DNA from: Agrobacterium vaccinii
Lineage (GTDB): Bacteria; Pseudomonadota; Alphaproteobacteria; Rhizobiales; Rhizobiaceae
Assembly: GCF_021310995.1 (NCBI RefSeq)
Contig: NZ_CP054151.1
Location: forward strand, 1,433,001 to 1,497,000
Direction: 5' to 3'
Length of the DNA: 64,000 bases
Shown: in pieces, positions 8,272 through 17,628 of the stretch
Position numbering within the stretch: the stretch's first letter is position 1
Layout: every line of letters starts with the position of its first letter
Program-made: the position numbers and the translations under genes
Notes under the pieces: model-generated
Told to the model about the DNA's origin: nothing
The model's database searches: none
What the model saw: only the letters and a program-made list of their open reading frames with translations

Positions 8272-9324
8272 ATGAAATGGGAAAATGCCGTGGACGCCAC
8301 GATTGCAACCTTTCTGATTCAGGATGGCATCACCAATGGCGCAATTTATGCGCTGTTGGGGCTGGCGCTCGTTCTGGTCTTTGCGGTGACGCGCATCATC
8401 TTCATTCCGCAAGGTGAGTTCGTGGCCTATGGCGCGCTGTCTCTCGCACTTCTCGATACCGGACAGATACCCGGCACCGCTCCCATGCTGATCGCCTTTG
8501 GTGTTGCCGCCATGGTGCTGGACCTTTGGGACCTGCGCCACGCCATGCGTCTGACATCTCTCGTTCGGGCGCTGCTCATCAATATCGCCCTCCCGGTCGC
8601 CATCTATGGCCTCGTTGCGCTGGTGGCGCCGCTTCAGCTTCCCGCGATTTTGCGGGCTGCTCTCGCGGTCGTCATCATCGCGCCGATGGGCTATTATATC
8701 TATCGTATCGTCTACCGTCCGCTTGTCGATGCCTCGGTGCTGCTGCTGCTGATCGCGTCTCTCGGCGTGCATCTGTTCATGATGGGTCTCGGCCTCATCT
8801 TCTTTGGCCCCGAGGGGCTGCGTGCCAGACCGCTGGCAGAGGGCAGTTTTCTGCTGGGGCCGCTGGTCGTTACAACGCAGAGCCTATGGATCTACGGCAT
8901 CACGATCCTCATCATCGTCGGGCTCTATCTGTTCTTCGAAAAAACACTGCTGGGAAAGGCTCTGCGCGCGACCGCCGTCAACCGGCTCGGTGCAAGGCTC
9001 GTGGGCGTGAGGACACAGTTGACAGGGGTCACGGCGCTGGTGCTGGCCGCCATTATCGGCGCGGTCTCCGGCGTGCTGATCGCACCCGTCACTACCATTT
9101 ATTACGACACCGGCTTTCTCATCGGCCTTAAAGGTTTCGTGGCGGCCATTCTCGGCGGGCTCGGCAACTTCCCGCTGACGGCCATCGCCGCGCTCGGCGT
9201 CGGGCTGGTCGAGGCCTTCTCCTCGTTTTTTGCCAGTGCCTACAAGGAAGTCATCGTGTTCGGCCTGATCATACCCGTGCTGGTCTGGCTGTCCTTCGGT
9301 GCCGGACACCATGAGGAGGATTGA
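8272..9324 (+). CDS. Branched-chain-type ABC transporter permease (LivH-like)
   Basis: This 350-aa polytopic inner-membrane protein is of the LivH family: DGITNGAIYALLGLALVLVFA near the N-terminus (written without its first residue), then multiple hydrophobic helices, and the conserved GLKGFVAAILGGLGNFP segment near residue 285. It is somewhat longer than typical LivH (about 290-310) because of an insert around residues 65-150. The start is uncertain: ATG 8272 is listed, but GTG 8290, preceded by a purine-rich GAAATGGGAAAA, is a good alternative. It lies 78 bp after the binding protein. It forms the translocation channel with the permease domain of the next gene. Confidence 0.85.
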   Translation: MKWENAVDATIATFLIQDGITNGAIYALLGLALVLVFAVTRIIFIPQGEFVAYGALSLALLDTGQIPGTAPMLIAFGVAAMVLDLWDLRHAMRLTSLVRALLINIALPVAIYGLVALVAPLQLPAILRAALAVVIIAPMGYYIYRIVYRPLVDASVLLLLIASLGVHLFMMGLGLIFFGPEGLRARPLAEGSFLLGPLVVTTQSLWIYGITILIIVGLYLFFEKTLLGKALRATAVNRLGARLVGVRTQLTGVTALVLAAIIGAVSGVLIAPVTTIYYDTGFLIGLKGFVAAILGGLGNFPLTAIAALGVGLVEAFSSFFASAYKEVIVFGLIIPVLVWLSFGAGHHEED

Positions 9325-11096
9325 TGATGAACCGTCGTGCTATTCCGCTCATTGGCCTGCTCGTTCTCGCCGTGTTTCCGCTGCTTCCGGTGCCGCCGTT
9401 CTGGCTGACGCTGATGAACAATATCGGCCTTGCCTCGCTTGTGGCCATCGGCCTAGTTCTCTTGACCGGCGTCGGCGGATTGACGTCCTTCGGGCAGGCA
9501 GCATTTTGCGGCTTCGGGGCCTATACCACGGCTGTGCTGACCACGGCGTATGGCATTTCCCCTTGGCTGACATTGCCGCTATCGCTGTTGATGGGTGCCG
9601 CTATGGCGCTCCTGCTAGGCTTCATCACAGTGCGCCTTTCCGGCCATTTTCTGCCGCTCGGCACAATCGCCTGGGGGCTGGCGCTCTATTATCTCTTCGG
9701 CAAAATGGAAGTGCTGGGAAGCTATGACGGCATCACGGCCATTCCGCCTCTTTCCGTCGGCGGTTATGCCTTTCTCAGCAGCCAGTCGATCTACTACGTC
9801 ATCTGGAGCTTCGTCATTCTCGTCTCCATCGGCGCCATCAACCTGCTGGATTCCCGTGTCGGACGCGGTATTCGCGCCCTGCGTGGTGGTGCGCAGGCGG
9901 CAGAAGCCTTCGGGGTCAATATCGTGCGCGCCAAGCTGACGGTGTTCGTCTTTGCGGGCGTGCTGGCCGCGCTCTCCGGCTGGCTCTACGCGCACATGCA
10001 GCGCTCGGTTAATCCCACACCCTTCGGCCTCAATATGGGTATCGAATATCTGCTGATGGCGGTTGTCGGCGGTGCCGGGCATGTATGGGGCGCAATCTTC
10101 GGCTCGGCCCTGATCCTTGTGTTGAAAGAAGTCCTGCAACGCATTCTGCCTGGGTTGGTCGGCACTGCGACCAATGTGGAAATGGTGGTCTTCGGGCTGT
10201 TGCTGGTTGCCATCCTGCAGGTCGCCCGCGAGGGGCTCTGGCCGCTCGTAAGCAAATGGGCGACGTCTTCGCGCAAGCGGGAGCGGCATCTGCCGCAGGC
10301 CGATACCGAGCTTGATCGCCGACCCATGCCAGAGCGTGGCTTACCACTTCTGAGCGTTGAAAAGGCGCGCAAGCAGTTCGGTGGTCTGGTCGCGGTGAAC
10401 GATGTCAGCTTCCGCATCAATGCGGGCGAGATCGTCGGCCTGATCGGTCCCAACGGCGCGGGCAAAAGCACAACCTTCAACCTCATCACCGGCATTCTGG
10501 GTCTGACGTCGGGCACAGTCACCTATCGCGGACAGTCCATTTCCGGTCTCAACCCGCGCAAGATTGCCCGCTTCGGCATAGCCCGCACCTTTCAGCATGC
10601 CAAGGTGCTGCCAGATATGTCGGTGTTGGAAAATGTCGCGCTCGGCGCGCATCTGCGCGGATCGGCAGGCGTGCTGCGCAGCTTCCTGCGGGCAGAACGG
10701 GCGCAAGAGGCGACATTGCTGGCTGAGGCCGCAAGGCAAGTCGAGCGCGTTGGCCTTGCCAGCCTCATGCACCGCCCGGCGGGCGATCTGGCACTCGGCC
10801 AGATCCGCATTCTCGAAATCGCCCGTGCGCTTGCGGCAGATCCAGCGCTTCTCTTGCTGGATGAACCGGCGGCGGGCCTTCGCCATGCGGAAAAGCAGGA
10901 ACTGGCGGCACTACTGAAAAAACTGCGCGAGGAGGGCGTCAGCGTGTTGCTTGTCGAGCACGACATGGGCTTCGTCATGGGGCTTGTCGATCAACTGGTC
11001 GTTCTGGATTTCGGCACGCTTATCGCTGATGGCAAGCCGCAGGAGGTGCGCAATCATCCAGCCGTCATCGCAGCCTATCTGGGAGGGACAGCATGA
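9324..11096 (+). CDS. Fused LivM-like permease and LivG-like ATPase
   Basis: This about 590-aa fusion has an N-terminal LivM-type permease (residues 1 to about 315) with many hydrophobic helices and the [19 protein letters not shown] signature. A charged linker follows, then a complete LivG-type ATPase: Walker A GPNGAGKS at about 375-382, [26 protein letters not shown] as the signature region, and [11 protein letters not shown] as Walker B. The frame is continuous, so this is a true fusion and not a sequencing join. ATG 9324 overlaps the livH stop (TGATG); the next ATG at 9327 has better spacing from GAGGAGGA and may be the real start. Fusions of this kind are known in alphaproteobacterial aromatic-acid ABC systems. 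Confidence 0.88.
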   Translation: MMNRRAIPLIGLLVLAVFPLLPVPPFWLTLMNNIGLASLVAIGLVLLTGVGGLTSFGQAAFCGFGAYTTAVLTTAYGISPWLTLPLSLLMGAAMALLLGFITVRLSGHFLPLGTIAWGLALYYLFGKMEVLGSYDGITAIPPLSVGGYAFLSSQSIYYVIWSFVILVSIGAINLLDSRVGRGIRALRGGAQAAEAFGVNIVRAKLTVFVFAGVLAALSGWLYAHMQRSVNPTPFGLNMGIEYLLMAVVGGAGHVWGAIFGSALILVLKEVLQRILPGLVGTATNVEMVVFGLLLVAILQVAREGLWPLVSKWATSSRKRERHLPQADTELDRRPMPERGLPLLSVEKARKQFGGLVAVNDVSFRINAGEIVGLIGPNGAGKSTTFNLITGILGLTSGTVTYRGQSISGLNPRKIARFGIARTFQHAKVLPDMSVLENVALGAHLRGSAGVLRSFLRAERAQEATLLAEAARQVERVGLASLMHRPAGDLALGQIRILEIARALAADPALLLLDEPAAGLRHAEKQELAALLKKLREEGVSVLLVEHDMGFVMGLVDQLVVLDFGTLIADGKPQEVRNHPAVIAAYLGGTA

Positions 11097-11809
11097 GCGG
11101 ACATCTGCTGGAAATCAAAGACCTGCGCGTCTCCTACGGTCATGCGGAAGTGGTGCAGGGCGTGTCTCTGGCCATGCAGGCGGGCAGCATCGTCACGGTC
11201 ATCGGTGCCAATGGCGCTGGCAAGACGACACTTCTCAACGCGGCCATGGGCATCATTCCAAGCACAGGCACGGTGCTTTACGATGGTAATCCAGTGCCTC
11301 CCTCTGTCGAAGCACGGGTCGCGGCTGGCTTTTGCCTTGTGCCGGAACGTCGCGAACTGTTTTCCACCATGTCGGTCGAAGACAATATCGAGCTTGGCGG
11401 CTTCCTGCGGTCGCGCCATGAGCGGGCTGAAACCAGTTCAGAACTTTACGACCGTTTCCCCCGGCTTGCCGAGCGCCGCAAGCAACTGGCTGGAACGCTA
11501 TCCGGCGGTGAGCGGCAGATGCTGGCCTTGGCGCGCGCGCTGATGAGCAGGCCACGCCTGCTGCTGCTGGATGAGCCAAGCCTTGGCCTTGCGCCGCGCA
11601 TTGTCGCGGACATCTTGAAGATCGTTTCGGAACTGCGCGACAGCGGTGTGTCCGTTCTGCTGGTAGAGCAGAATGCACGCGCCGCTCTCGACATTGCCGA
11701 TTTCGGTTACCTGATGGAGTTGGGGGAGGTGAAGCTCTCCGGTCCCGCCTCGGAACTCGCGCACAATCCGGCGCTGATGGAAAGCTATCTGGGCACTGCG
11801 CCAGCCTAA
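11093..11809 (+). CDS. Branched-chain-type ABC transporter ATPase (LivF-like)
   Basis: This 238-aa ATPase has Walker A GANGAGKT (about 38-45), signature [15 protein letters not shown], Walker [14 protein letters not shown] and the switch region [12 protein letters not shown]. It is the second nucleotide-binding subunit of the importer and pairs with the LivG domain of the preceding fusion. The ATGA overlap shows coupling. It is the last gene of the rightward operon; metF converges from the right after an 11-bp gap. Confidence 0.88.
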   Translation: MSGHLLEIKDLRVSYGHAEVVQGVSLAMQAGSIVTVIGANGAGKTTLLNAAMGIIPSTGTVLYDGNPVPPSVEARVAAGFCLVPERRELFSTMSVEDNIELGGFLRSRHERAETSSELYDRFPRLAERRKQLAGTLSGGERQMLALARALMSRPRLLLLDEPSLGLAPRIVADILKIVSELRDSGVSVLLVEQNARAALDIADFGYLMELGEVKLSGPASELAHNPALMESYLGTAPA

Positions 11810-11820
11810 GGGATGCGCGG

Positions 11821-12747
11821 TTAGCCGGTGCGCTTTTGGGTCTGGTTGCCGAGGTTGCGGGTCATCCAGTCTGCTCCGGTGGCGATCCCGCCGAGCGGAA
11901 AGAGATGCAGTTGCTCGATCAGCGTGCTCGGGTTTTGCATCTTGTAGTGCGACAGTGCTGAAACGAATTCCGTCGGCTCGTACGGCGTCAGCAGGCGGCT
12001 GATGTCCATCGCGCGTTTTTGCAAAACTTTGAGAGATGGCCCGACACCGCAGGAGATCGCAAATTTGATCAGCGTCTGCAACTTGGCCGGACCGGCAATG
12101 CCGATATGGATCGGCAGGCTGATACCGGCACTTTGAATACGTTCAGCCCAATCGGTGACGATTTTCGCGTCGAAGCCGAATTGCGTGACGATGGCCATCT
12201 TGGCATCGGTCCGCTCGGAGAACGCGTTTTTCCAGGCCAGCGCGGCATCCACCTCTGTCGTCGTGCCGTCCTTGTCGATATCCCGGCTGCCCTCTGGGTG
12301 ACCTGCCACATGCAGACGCTTGAAGCCGTGCCGGTCGAACAGGCCGCTTTCCATGAGGTCGATCGAACTGCTCATATTGCCCGCAGGCCTGGCCTCGCCA
12401 CCGCCCAGAAGCAGCGCTTCCGTCACTCCCGCTTCGTCGCGGTAACGCCTGATCCAGTTTTCGAGCGTGGCAAGATCGGGAATGCTGCGCGCGGGAAAAT
12501 GCGGCATCGCCGTGAAGCCATCGGCCTGAATGCGTCGTGCCGTCTTCACCATGTCTTCAATGGCTGTTCCTGCAATGTGGGCGATGTAGACGCGCGTGCC
12601 CACAGGAAGCAGCGCTTTGAAGTCATCGATCTTGGCCGCCGTTCGGGGCATGACCTCAATGGACCATGCGTTAAAGGGACCATCAGTGCCAGACCGCGTT
12701 TGATCCGGCAGGTCACCCGCCTTTTTCCCAAAACTCAGCAAGGCCAT
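11821..12747 (-). CDS. metF: Methylenetetrahydrofolate reductase
   Basis: This 308-aa TIM-barrel flavoenzyme of the MTHFR family has WSIEVMPRTAAK near the N-terminus and CGVGPSLKVL and GIATGADW later. The ATG at 12747 is preferred because GGAGGAG lies immediately upstream and family homology begins there; the frame is open for 67 codons further upstream but crosses the promoter dyad at 12773-12782. It lies near LigM and is divergent from the GntR regulator, so its job is probably to recycle the 5-methyl-THF made when LigM demethylates vanillate. The same metF-ligM pairing is known in Sphingobium SYK-6. Confidence 0.85.
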   Translation of the reverse strand: MALLSFGKKAGDLPDQTRSGTDGPFNAWSIEVMPRTAAKIDDFKALLPVGTRVYIAHIAGTAIEDMVKTARRIQADGFTAMPHFPARSIPDLATLENWIRRYRDEAGVTEALLLGGGEARPAGNMSSSIDLMESGLFDRHGFKRLHVAGHPEGSRDIDKDGTTTEVDAALAWKNAFSERTDAKMAIVTQFGFDAKIVTDWAERIQSAGISLPIHIGIAGPAKLQTLIKFAISCGVGPSLKVLQKRAMDISRLLTPYEPTEFVSALSHYKMQNPSTLIEQLHLFPLGGIATGADWMTRNLGNQTQKRTG

Positions 12748-12772
12748 CGATGCTCCTCCAAGAATATTGAAA

Positions 12773-12782
12773 ATGTATACAT
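12773..12782. promoter_or_regulatory. Palindrome ATGTATACAT upstream of metF, likely GntR/FCD operator
   Basis: This perfect 10-bp dyad lies 26 bp upstream of the metF start, in the metF/gntR intergenic region. The core TGTATACA recurs in front of ligM. FCD-type GntR regulators commonly bind sites centred on GTATAC, and the regulator gene is adjacent. Confidence 0.55.
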
Positions 12783-12921
12783 GAACGCGATATCTCACAA
12801 GTGAAGTTTCAGTTTGGCGAGCAGCCGGAGTTTGACGTTGCCATGAATACATTTCGACATGCATATTCCCGGTCCTGCTGATATTCTTTTTGCAGCAATT
12901 CCGGGTGTAGGCGGTTACAAC

Positions 12922-13656
12922 ATGAAAACGAGCGATACTGCAACGCATGGGCGGCGGGCCGTCATCGAGCTGCGGGAAAAAATCTTCAGCGGTGAGCTAC
13001 ACGGCGGCATGCGGTTGTTCGAAGTGTCCCTTGCGGAAAAGCTCGACATCTCCCGTACGCCGATCCGCGATGCCCTTTCACGGCTCTGTGAGGAGGGGCT
13101 GCTGGACCGTCTGCCGAATGGTGGCTTCGTGGTGCGTCGCTTCGTCTATGCCGACGTCATCGACTCCATAGAGTTGCGTGGCGTGATGGAGGGGACCGCC
13201 GCGCGGTTGGCTGCAGAGCGCGGCGTGGAGGCCGCGGCGCTCGACCACATCAAAGCTACGCTCGTAAAGCTTGATGCCTGCTTCGGAGAGGAGCAGGAGG
13301 ACGTTGATTTCGATGCCTACGCCGAACTCAACGCCCTGTTTCACCAGCAGCTGGCAGGCCTTGCGGCAAGCGATGTCATCCGTCGCGAGGTTGAGCGGGC
13401 AAGCTCACTCCCCTTTGCCTCCCCCTCGGCTTTTGTACCAAACCGGTCGAGGATTTCCGCATTCTGGCGCTCCCTGCGGTTTGCGCAGGCGCAGCATCAC
13501 GAACTCGTCCGCGCCATTGCCGCACGGGAAGGCGCGCGAGCCGAAGCGATTGCGCGTGAGCATGCCCGCACTGCCCGTTCCAATCTCGACTATATCTTCG
13601 ATGAGGAGCCGGACCTGCTCGCGAAAATTCCAGGCCTCGCCATCATCCATCGCTAA
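12922..13656 (+). CDS. GntR-family regulator with FCD domain
   Basis: This 244-aa protein has a winged helix with LAEKLDISRTPIRDALSRL (about residues 38-56) and LDRLPNGGFVV as the wing. A C-terminal all-helical FCD ligand-binding domain follows, with LRGVMEGTAARLAAERG, FHQQLAGLA and a terminal HHELVRAI...EAIAREHARTA pattern. The ATG at 12922 (MKTSDTATHGRRAV) is preferred over ATG 12859, which would begin in the promoter region. Lying between metF and ligM, it is the probable vanillate-responsive regulator of demethylation, by analogy with VanR proteins of the same family. Confidence 0.85.
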   Translation: MKTSDTATHGRRAVIELREKIFSGELHGGMRLFEVSLAEKLDISRTPIRDALSRLCEEGLLDRLPNGGFVVRRFVYADVIDSIELRGVMEGTAARLAAERGVEAAALDHIKATLVKLDACFGEEQEDVDFDAYAELNALFHQQLAGLAASDVIRREVERASSLPFASPSAFVPNRSRISAFWRSLRFAQAQHHELVRAIAAREGARAEAIAREHARTARSNLDYIFDEEPDLLAKIPGLAIIHR

Positions 13657-13708
13657 TGTGTTGCTGGTGCCCAATCGGCGCTTGCATCCAGCCGCTTCCT
13701 CGTCCTTA

Positions 13709-13718
13709 ATGTATACAC
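13709..13718. promoter_or_regulatory. ATGTATACAC element upstream of ligM, likely GntR/FCD operator
   Basis: The core TGTATACA (13710-13717) is identical to the metF dyad and lies about 30 bp upstream of the ligM start. The same regulator would co-control demethylase and methyl-THF recycling. Inferred. Confidence 0.55.
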
Positions 13719-13746
13719 GACTTAGATGTCTTGAGGAGGACAGGAT

Positions 13747-15165
13747 ATGCCCAACACCAGCCTGAATGATATCTTGAACGAAAATCCCGATATCGTCGGA
13801 CGTTTGAGAAATTCCCAAAGTGGGATGTATGTATACCCCGTCGTCACCCCTGAATTCAGCAACTGGCGAACGGAGCAGGCGGCGTGGCGTCACTCTGCGG
13901 TGCTGTTCGATCAGTCGCATCACATGGATGAGCTGACGGTCGAAGGGCCGGATGCCGAGAAATTTCTGAGCCACCACGGCATCAACTCGTTCTCGAATTT
14001 CGATCTCAACCGCGCCAAGCATTTCGTGCCGGTCACGCCGAACGGGCATGTCATCGGCGATCACATCATCTTTCGCGAGCGCCAGGACAAGTTCATCCTC
14101 GTCGGGCGCGCACCGACGTCCAACTGGCTGATGTTTTGTGCGGCCTATGGACAATGGAATGTCCGCCTCAAGCACGATCCGCGCTCGACCTCGCGCCCGG
14201 AGGGCGAACGGGTGTTGCGGACCCATTACCGCTACCAGATACAGGGGCCGGATGCGCCGAAGATTTTCGAGAAGCTGAACCGTGGTCCCGTGCCGGATAT
14301 CAAGTTCTTCCACGTGGATTGGATCAATGTCGGTTCCAAAAAGGTCAAGGCTCTGCGTCATGGCATGTCGGGTGCCCCGGGTCTGGAAATCTGGGGTCCC
14401 TATGAGGACAAGAGCTACGTTCTGGCCTGCATCCTCGACGCGGCGAAGGAGGCAGGCGTCGATCTCGTGCGATGCGGCAGCCGTGCCTATTCCACCAACA
14501 CGCTGGAATCTGGCTGGATCCCGTCTCCCCTGCCGGGAATCTATACGGGCGATGGAATGTTGCAGGCCTATCGCGAATGGCTCGGCGTCGATTCCTATGA
14601 GGCGAATGGCGCTATCGGCGGCAGCTTCGTGTCGGACAATATCGAGGATTATTATCTCACCCCTTTCGAACTCGGCTATGACTTCTATATCGGCTGGAAG
14701 AAGGATGATTTCATCGGCAAGGCTGCGCTGGAAAAACAAAGGGGTCAGCCACACCGCAAGAAGGTGACGTTCGAATGGAATGCGGAGGACGTGATCGACG
14801 TCATCGCTTCCGCCTTCCGTCCCGGCGAGGACAATTACAAGTGGATCGATTTCCCCGTCGCCAATTATGCCTCCACCAGCGCCGACCTTGTTCTGGATGA
14901 GTCAGGCAAGCATGTGGGCATGTCGATGTTCAACGGCTATTCCTATAATGAGCGCTGCATGCTGTCTCTCGGCGTCGTCAATGCCGATGTCGAGGTGGGT
15001 GATATCCTGACGCTGGTCTGGGGCGAGCCGGATGGCGGGTCTGGAAAGACCTCGATCGAAACACCGCACAAGCAGGCTAAAATCCGTGTTCGCGTTTCAC
15101 CGACACCTTATGCACGTGAGGCGCGTGAGAATTACGCGGAGAGCTGGCGCTCCAAACGCAGCTGA
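13747..15165 (+). CDS. ligM: Tetrahydrofolate-dependent vanillate/syringate O-demethylase (LigM/DesA-type)
   Basis: This 472-aa protein of the GcvT/aminomethyltransferase-fold family is almost exactly the length of Sphingobium LigM (471, from memory). It transfers the methoxyl methyl group of vanillate (or 3-O-methylgallate) to THF, giving protocatechuate. The motifs YRYQIQGPDAPKIFEKL, SGAPGLEIWGPYED and YDFYIGWKKDDFIGKAAL match this subfamily. Tyr248 in SRAYSTNTLESGW is in the position of the tyrosine reported as catalytic in LigM (about 247). GAGGAGGACAGGAT precedes the ATG. It links ferulate side-chain removal to the pca genes downstream. Confidence 0.88.
   Translation: MPNTSLNDILNENPDIVGRLRNSQSGMYVYPVVTPEFSNWRTEQAAWRHSAVLFDQSHHMDELTVEGPDAEKFLSHHGINSFSNFDLNRAKHFVPVTPNGHVIGDHIIFRERQDKFILVGRAPTSNWLMFCAAYGQWNVRLKHDPRSTSRPEGERVLRTHYRYQIQGPDAPKIFEKLNRGPVPDIKFFHVDWINVGSKKVKALRHGMSGAPGLEIWGPYEDKSYVLACILDAAKEAGVDLVRCGSRAYSTNTLESGWIPSPLPGIYTGDGMLQAYREWLGVDSYEANGAIGGSFVSDNIEDYYLTPFELGYDFYIGWKKDDFIGKAALEKQRGQPHRKKVTFEWNAEDVIDVIASAFRPGEDNYKWIDFPVANYASTSADLVLDESGKHVGMSMFNGYSYNERCMLSLGVVNADVEVGDILTLVWGEPDGGSGKTSIETPHKQAKIRVRVSPTPYAREARENYAESWRSKRS
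13829..13838. promoter_or_regulatory. Third GTATAC element inside the ligM 5' coding region
   Basis: ATGTATACCC lies about 82 bp into ligM and shares ATGTATAC with the two upstream elements. It may be an auxiliary operator for looping or roadblock repression, or chance, because it also encodes Met-Tyr-Val-Tyr. Confidence 0.3.
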
Positions 15166-15183
15166 CAGACGGATGTTTCAAAG

Positions 15184-15214
15184 AACCCGCTTGGCTTCTG
15201 CCCGGCGGGTTTTT
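15184..15214 (+). terminator. Rho-independent terminator after ligM
   Basis: The stem AACCCGC (15184-15190) pairs with GCGGGTT (15205-15211), with an inner GGC/GCC pair around TTCT, and is followed by a short T run. It lies 19 bp after the ligM stop codon. Confidence 0.7.
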
Positions 15215-15401
15215 GGCGTTCTGGCCGTCTATCGCTCTCAATCTTGTGGAGCCATAAAAACGGAGGGGTGATTTTTAGGTTTTGTTTGCCATGTCTCGGA
15301 ATGGTTGTGATCAACATCAATTTATCTGGCGCTATTAAAGCATGAGTTAAGGCATGTTCCCCTAAGGTCGGAAGCTTCGGGGAAAAGGTCTCAAGGCCAG
15401 A

Positions 15402-17624
15402 ATGGTCGATTACGTGAATAAAGCTGAACGGGAGGTTGGCGATACGCAGACAGGCCAGACGCGGCTTGTATGGTATCATTCCATGTTCTGGAAAATAAAC
15501 GTCTTTCTCGTGTCCAGCGTCGTGCTGGCCTACGTCATGGGCGCGGCCATCGGCTGGGTCATGGTCGAGCGGGATTCGCTGGAACAGTGGCGGCGTCAGG
15601 CAGAGTTGAATGCGCAGGTGACCAGCTCCGTCATCCGCAGCATCTACACCTTCGTCGCGATCGAGAGCAGCGATGACGGCCAGATCACCAAGATCATCAG
15701 CGAACGTCCTTTGGGCGACGACGCGTCGATCCTCGATACCGGCTTTAATCCCGCCGATGTGCTGGGCCTTGCCGCCGCGCAGACGAAGAACAACATCTGG
15801 CTTTTCCAGAAAACGCCCGGAGAAAAGCCCTTCGCCAGCTCTGCCGAAGCGTTCGGTTCGGACGATGGCATTGGCCTCACACTGCCCGATTACGGCAATA
15901 CCAGCAAGTTTTTCGTCGGCTTTGCAGATATCGGCGATATCAAACACTTCGTTGCCTATGTTCCGATTGTCGATCTGAAGGGCGAGCTTCAGGGTGCTCT
16001 GGTCACCACCATAGGCGAAGCCGATGCCTTGCAGGAAAGTCAGAACCGGCTTTTGCGAAACTCTTTCCTGCTGCTGGTGACCATCCTGGTGTTGACCGGC
16101 GCTGCCGTGACGCTGATCATGCGCAAGGTGTTCAAGCCCGTGCCGGACCTCGTCAGCGCCCTCAGCCGTATTGCCCGCGATGACACGCGTTCCGTCACCC
16201 CGTTTCAGGATCGTCACGATGAAATCGGTCGCCTAGCTACCGCCATCGAAACCCTGCGCGAGGCCGTCGTCGAGCGTGAGCATCTGCGCCAGGTGCGCGA
16301 TGTGGCGAAACACATGGAGCATCTTGCCCACCACGATTCGCTGACGGGCCTGCCCAACCGCACATTCTTCGGCAAGAAACTCGAAGAAATGATCGCAGGG
16401 TTGGGCGAGGGCGGTGCCCGCTTCAACATCATGTTGTTGGACCTAGATCGTTTCAAATCCATCAATGATGGTCTTGGCCACGCCAGCGGCGATGCGCTGT
16501 TGACGTCTTTTGCCGAACGCTTGCAGCTCCTCATGCGACCGGGTGATATCGCCGCGCGATTTGGTGGAGATGAATTCGCCATTTTGCAGGTCGTGCGCAA
16601 GAATGCTCTGGGGGAAGCCAGCAAGCTTTCGTCCAACATCATCCGTTCACTTGCTCGCCCATTCATTCTGTTGGGTAAAGAGGTCACCGTTGGCACCAGT
16701 ATCGGCATCTGTACCGAGACTTCGGCTGGTACGGAGATTTCGGAGCTTTTGAAGAAGGCAGATATTGCGCTTTACGCTGCCAAGTCCGAAGGACGGGGCA
16801 CCTTCCGTTTCTTCAAACAGGGCATGGAAATGTCTGGTGACCGCGGGCATGTGCTTCAGCATGATCTCGACGCCGCGCTCCGCAACGATGAATTCGAGCT
16901 TCATTATCAGCCGATATTCTCTGTCCACGGTTCCGAACCTGTCGGTTTCGAGGCGCTGCTGCGGTGGAAGCATCCACGGCTTGGCTGGGTATCGCCAGCG
17001 GACTTCATTCCGGTTGCGGAAAAGACGGGACAGATCGTTGCCATCGGCGATTGGGTCATGAAAACCGCCTGCGCAGGGGCCGCGACCCTCCCGGAAGACA
17101 CTTTCATCGCCGTCAACGTTTCACCCCTGCAATTGGTTCAGGGAAACTTCGCGGACAAGGTCAAGTCCGCCCTGTTCAATCACGGCCTGCCAGCCCGACG
17201 GCTGGAGATCGAACTGACGGAAAGCGCCCAGATATGCTCGCTCGAATGTCGGGAAATGCTGGAAGAGCTGCGCGCTCTGGGCATTAGCATCGCGCTCGAC
17301 GATTTCGGCACGGGTTACTCCGGCATCAGCTACCTGCTGACGTTGCCGATCACCAAAATCAAGATCGACCGCAGCTTCATCATGCATGTTCAGGACCGCG
17401 CCGATAGCCGCGCAGTTGTCACCAGCCTGCTTCAAATGGCCAAGAGCCTGCAACTCGAAACAACAGCTGAGGGCATCGAGAACGAATACCAGATGGAGTT
17501 CGTGCGCCTGGCCGGCTGCACGCTCAGTCAGGGTTACCACCTCGGACGCCCTGCGCGCATCGAAGACATTCAACGCAATCATTACAATGTGTACCCCCGG
17601 AAGGTGTCATCGCTAGGAGCGTGA
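15402..17624 (+). CDS. Membrane-bound GGDEF-EAL protein (c-di-GMP synthase/phosphodiesterase)
   Basis: This 740-aa protein has a hydrophobic helix at about residues 29-52, a periplasmic sensor region to about 210, a second helix (LLLVTILVLTGAAVTLIM) at about 222-240, a HAMP-like linker, then a GGDEF domain with intact RFGGDEFAI (GGDEF at 388-392) and an EAL domain with EALLRWKHP (EAL at 517-519), DDFGTGYSG and KIDRSFI. Both catalytic domains look intact, so either activity is possible. Only 4 bp separate it from the gene for a periplasmic solute-binding protein, and a second follows; no transporter gene is present. I infer that the binding proteins present ligands to its periplasmic domain. 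Confidence 0.88.
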   Translation: MVDYVNKAEREVGDTQTGQTRLVWYHSMFWKINVFLVSSVVLAYVMGAAIGWVMVERDSLEQWRRQAELNAQVTSSVIRSIYTFVAIESSDDGQITKIISERPLGDDASILDTGFNPADVLGLAAAQTKNNIWLFQKTPGEKPFASSAEAFGSDDGIGLTLPDYGNTSKFFVGFADIGDIKHFVAYVPIVDLKGELQGALVTTIGEADALQESQNRLLRNSFLLLVTILVLTGAAVTLIMRKVFKPVPDLVSALSRIARDDTRSVTPFQDRHDEIGRLATAIETLREAVVEREHLRQVRDVAKHMEHLAHHDSLTGLPNRTFFGKKLEEMIAGLGEGGARFNIMLLDLDRFKSINDGLGHASGDALLTSFAERLQLLMRPGDIAARFGGDEFAILQVVRKNALGEASKLSSNIIRSLARPFILLGKEVTVGTSIGICTETSAGTEISELLKKADIALYAAKSEGRGTFRFFKQGMEMSGDRGHVLQHDLDAALRNDEFELHYQPIFSVHGSEPVGFEALLRWKHPRLGWVSPADFIPVAEKTGQIVAIGDWVMKTACAGAATLPEDTFIAVNVSPLQLVQGNFADKVKSALFNHGLPARRLEIELTESAQICSLECREMLEELRALGISIALDDFGTGYSGISYLLTLPITKIKIDRSFIMHVQDRADSRAVVTSLLQMAKSLQLETTAEGIENEYQMEFVRLAGCTLSQGYHLGRPARIEDIQRNHYNVYPRKVSSLGA

Positions 17625-17628
17625 AGAA

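Noticed and set aside
9324..11096. Possible frameshift that joins LivM and LivG artificially
   Set aside because: The junction is in one uninterrupted frame with a plausible charged linker, and no separate start signal for LivG is seen.
11821..12948. Longer metF start at 12948
   Set aside because: The extra 67 residues show no homology and would cover the promoter palindrome; ATG 12747 has a strong ribosome-binding site.
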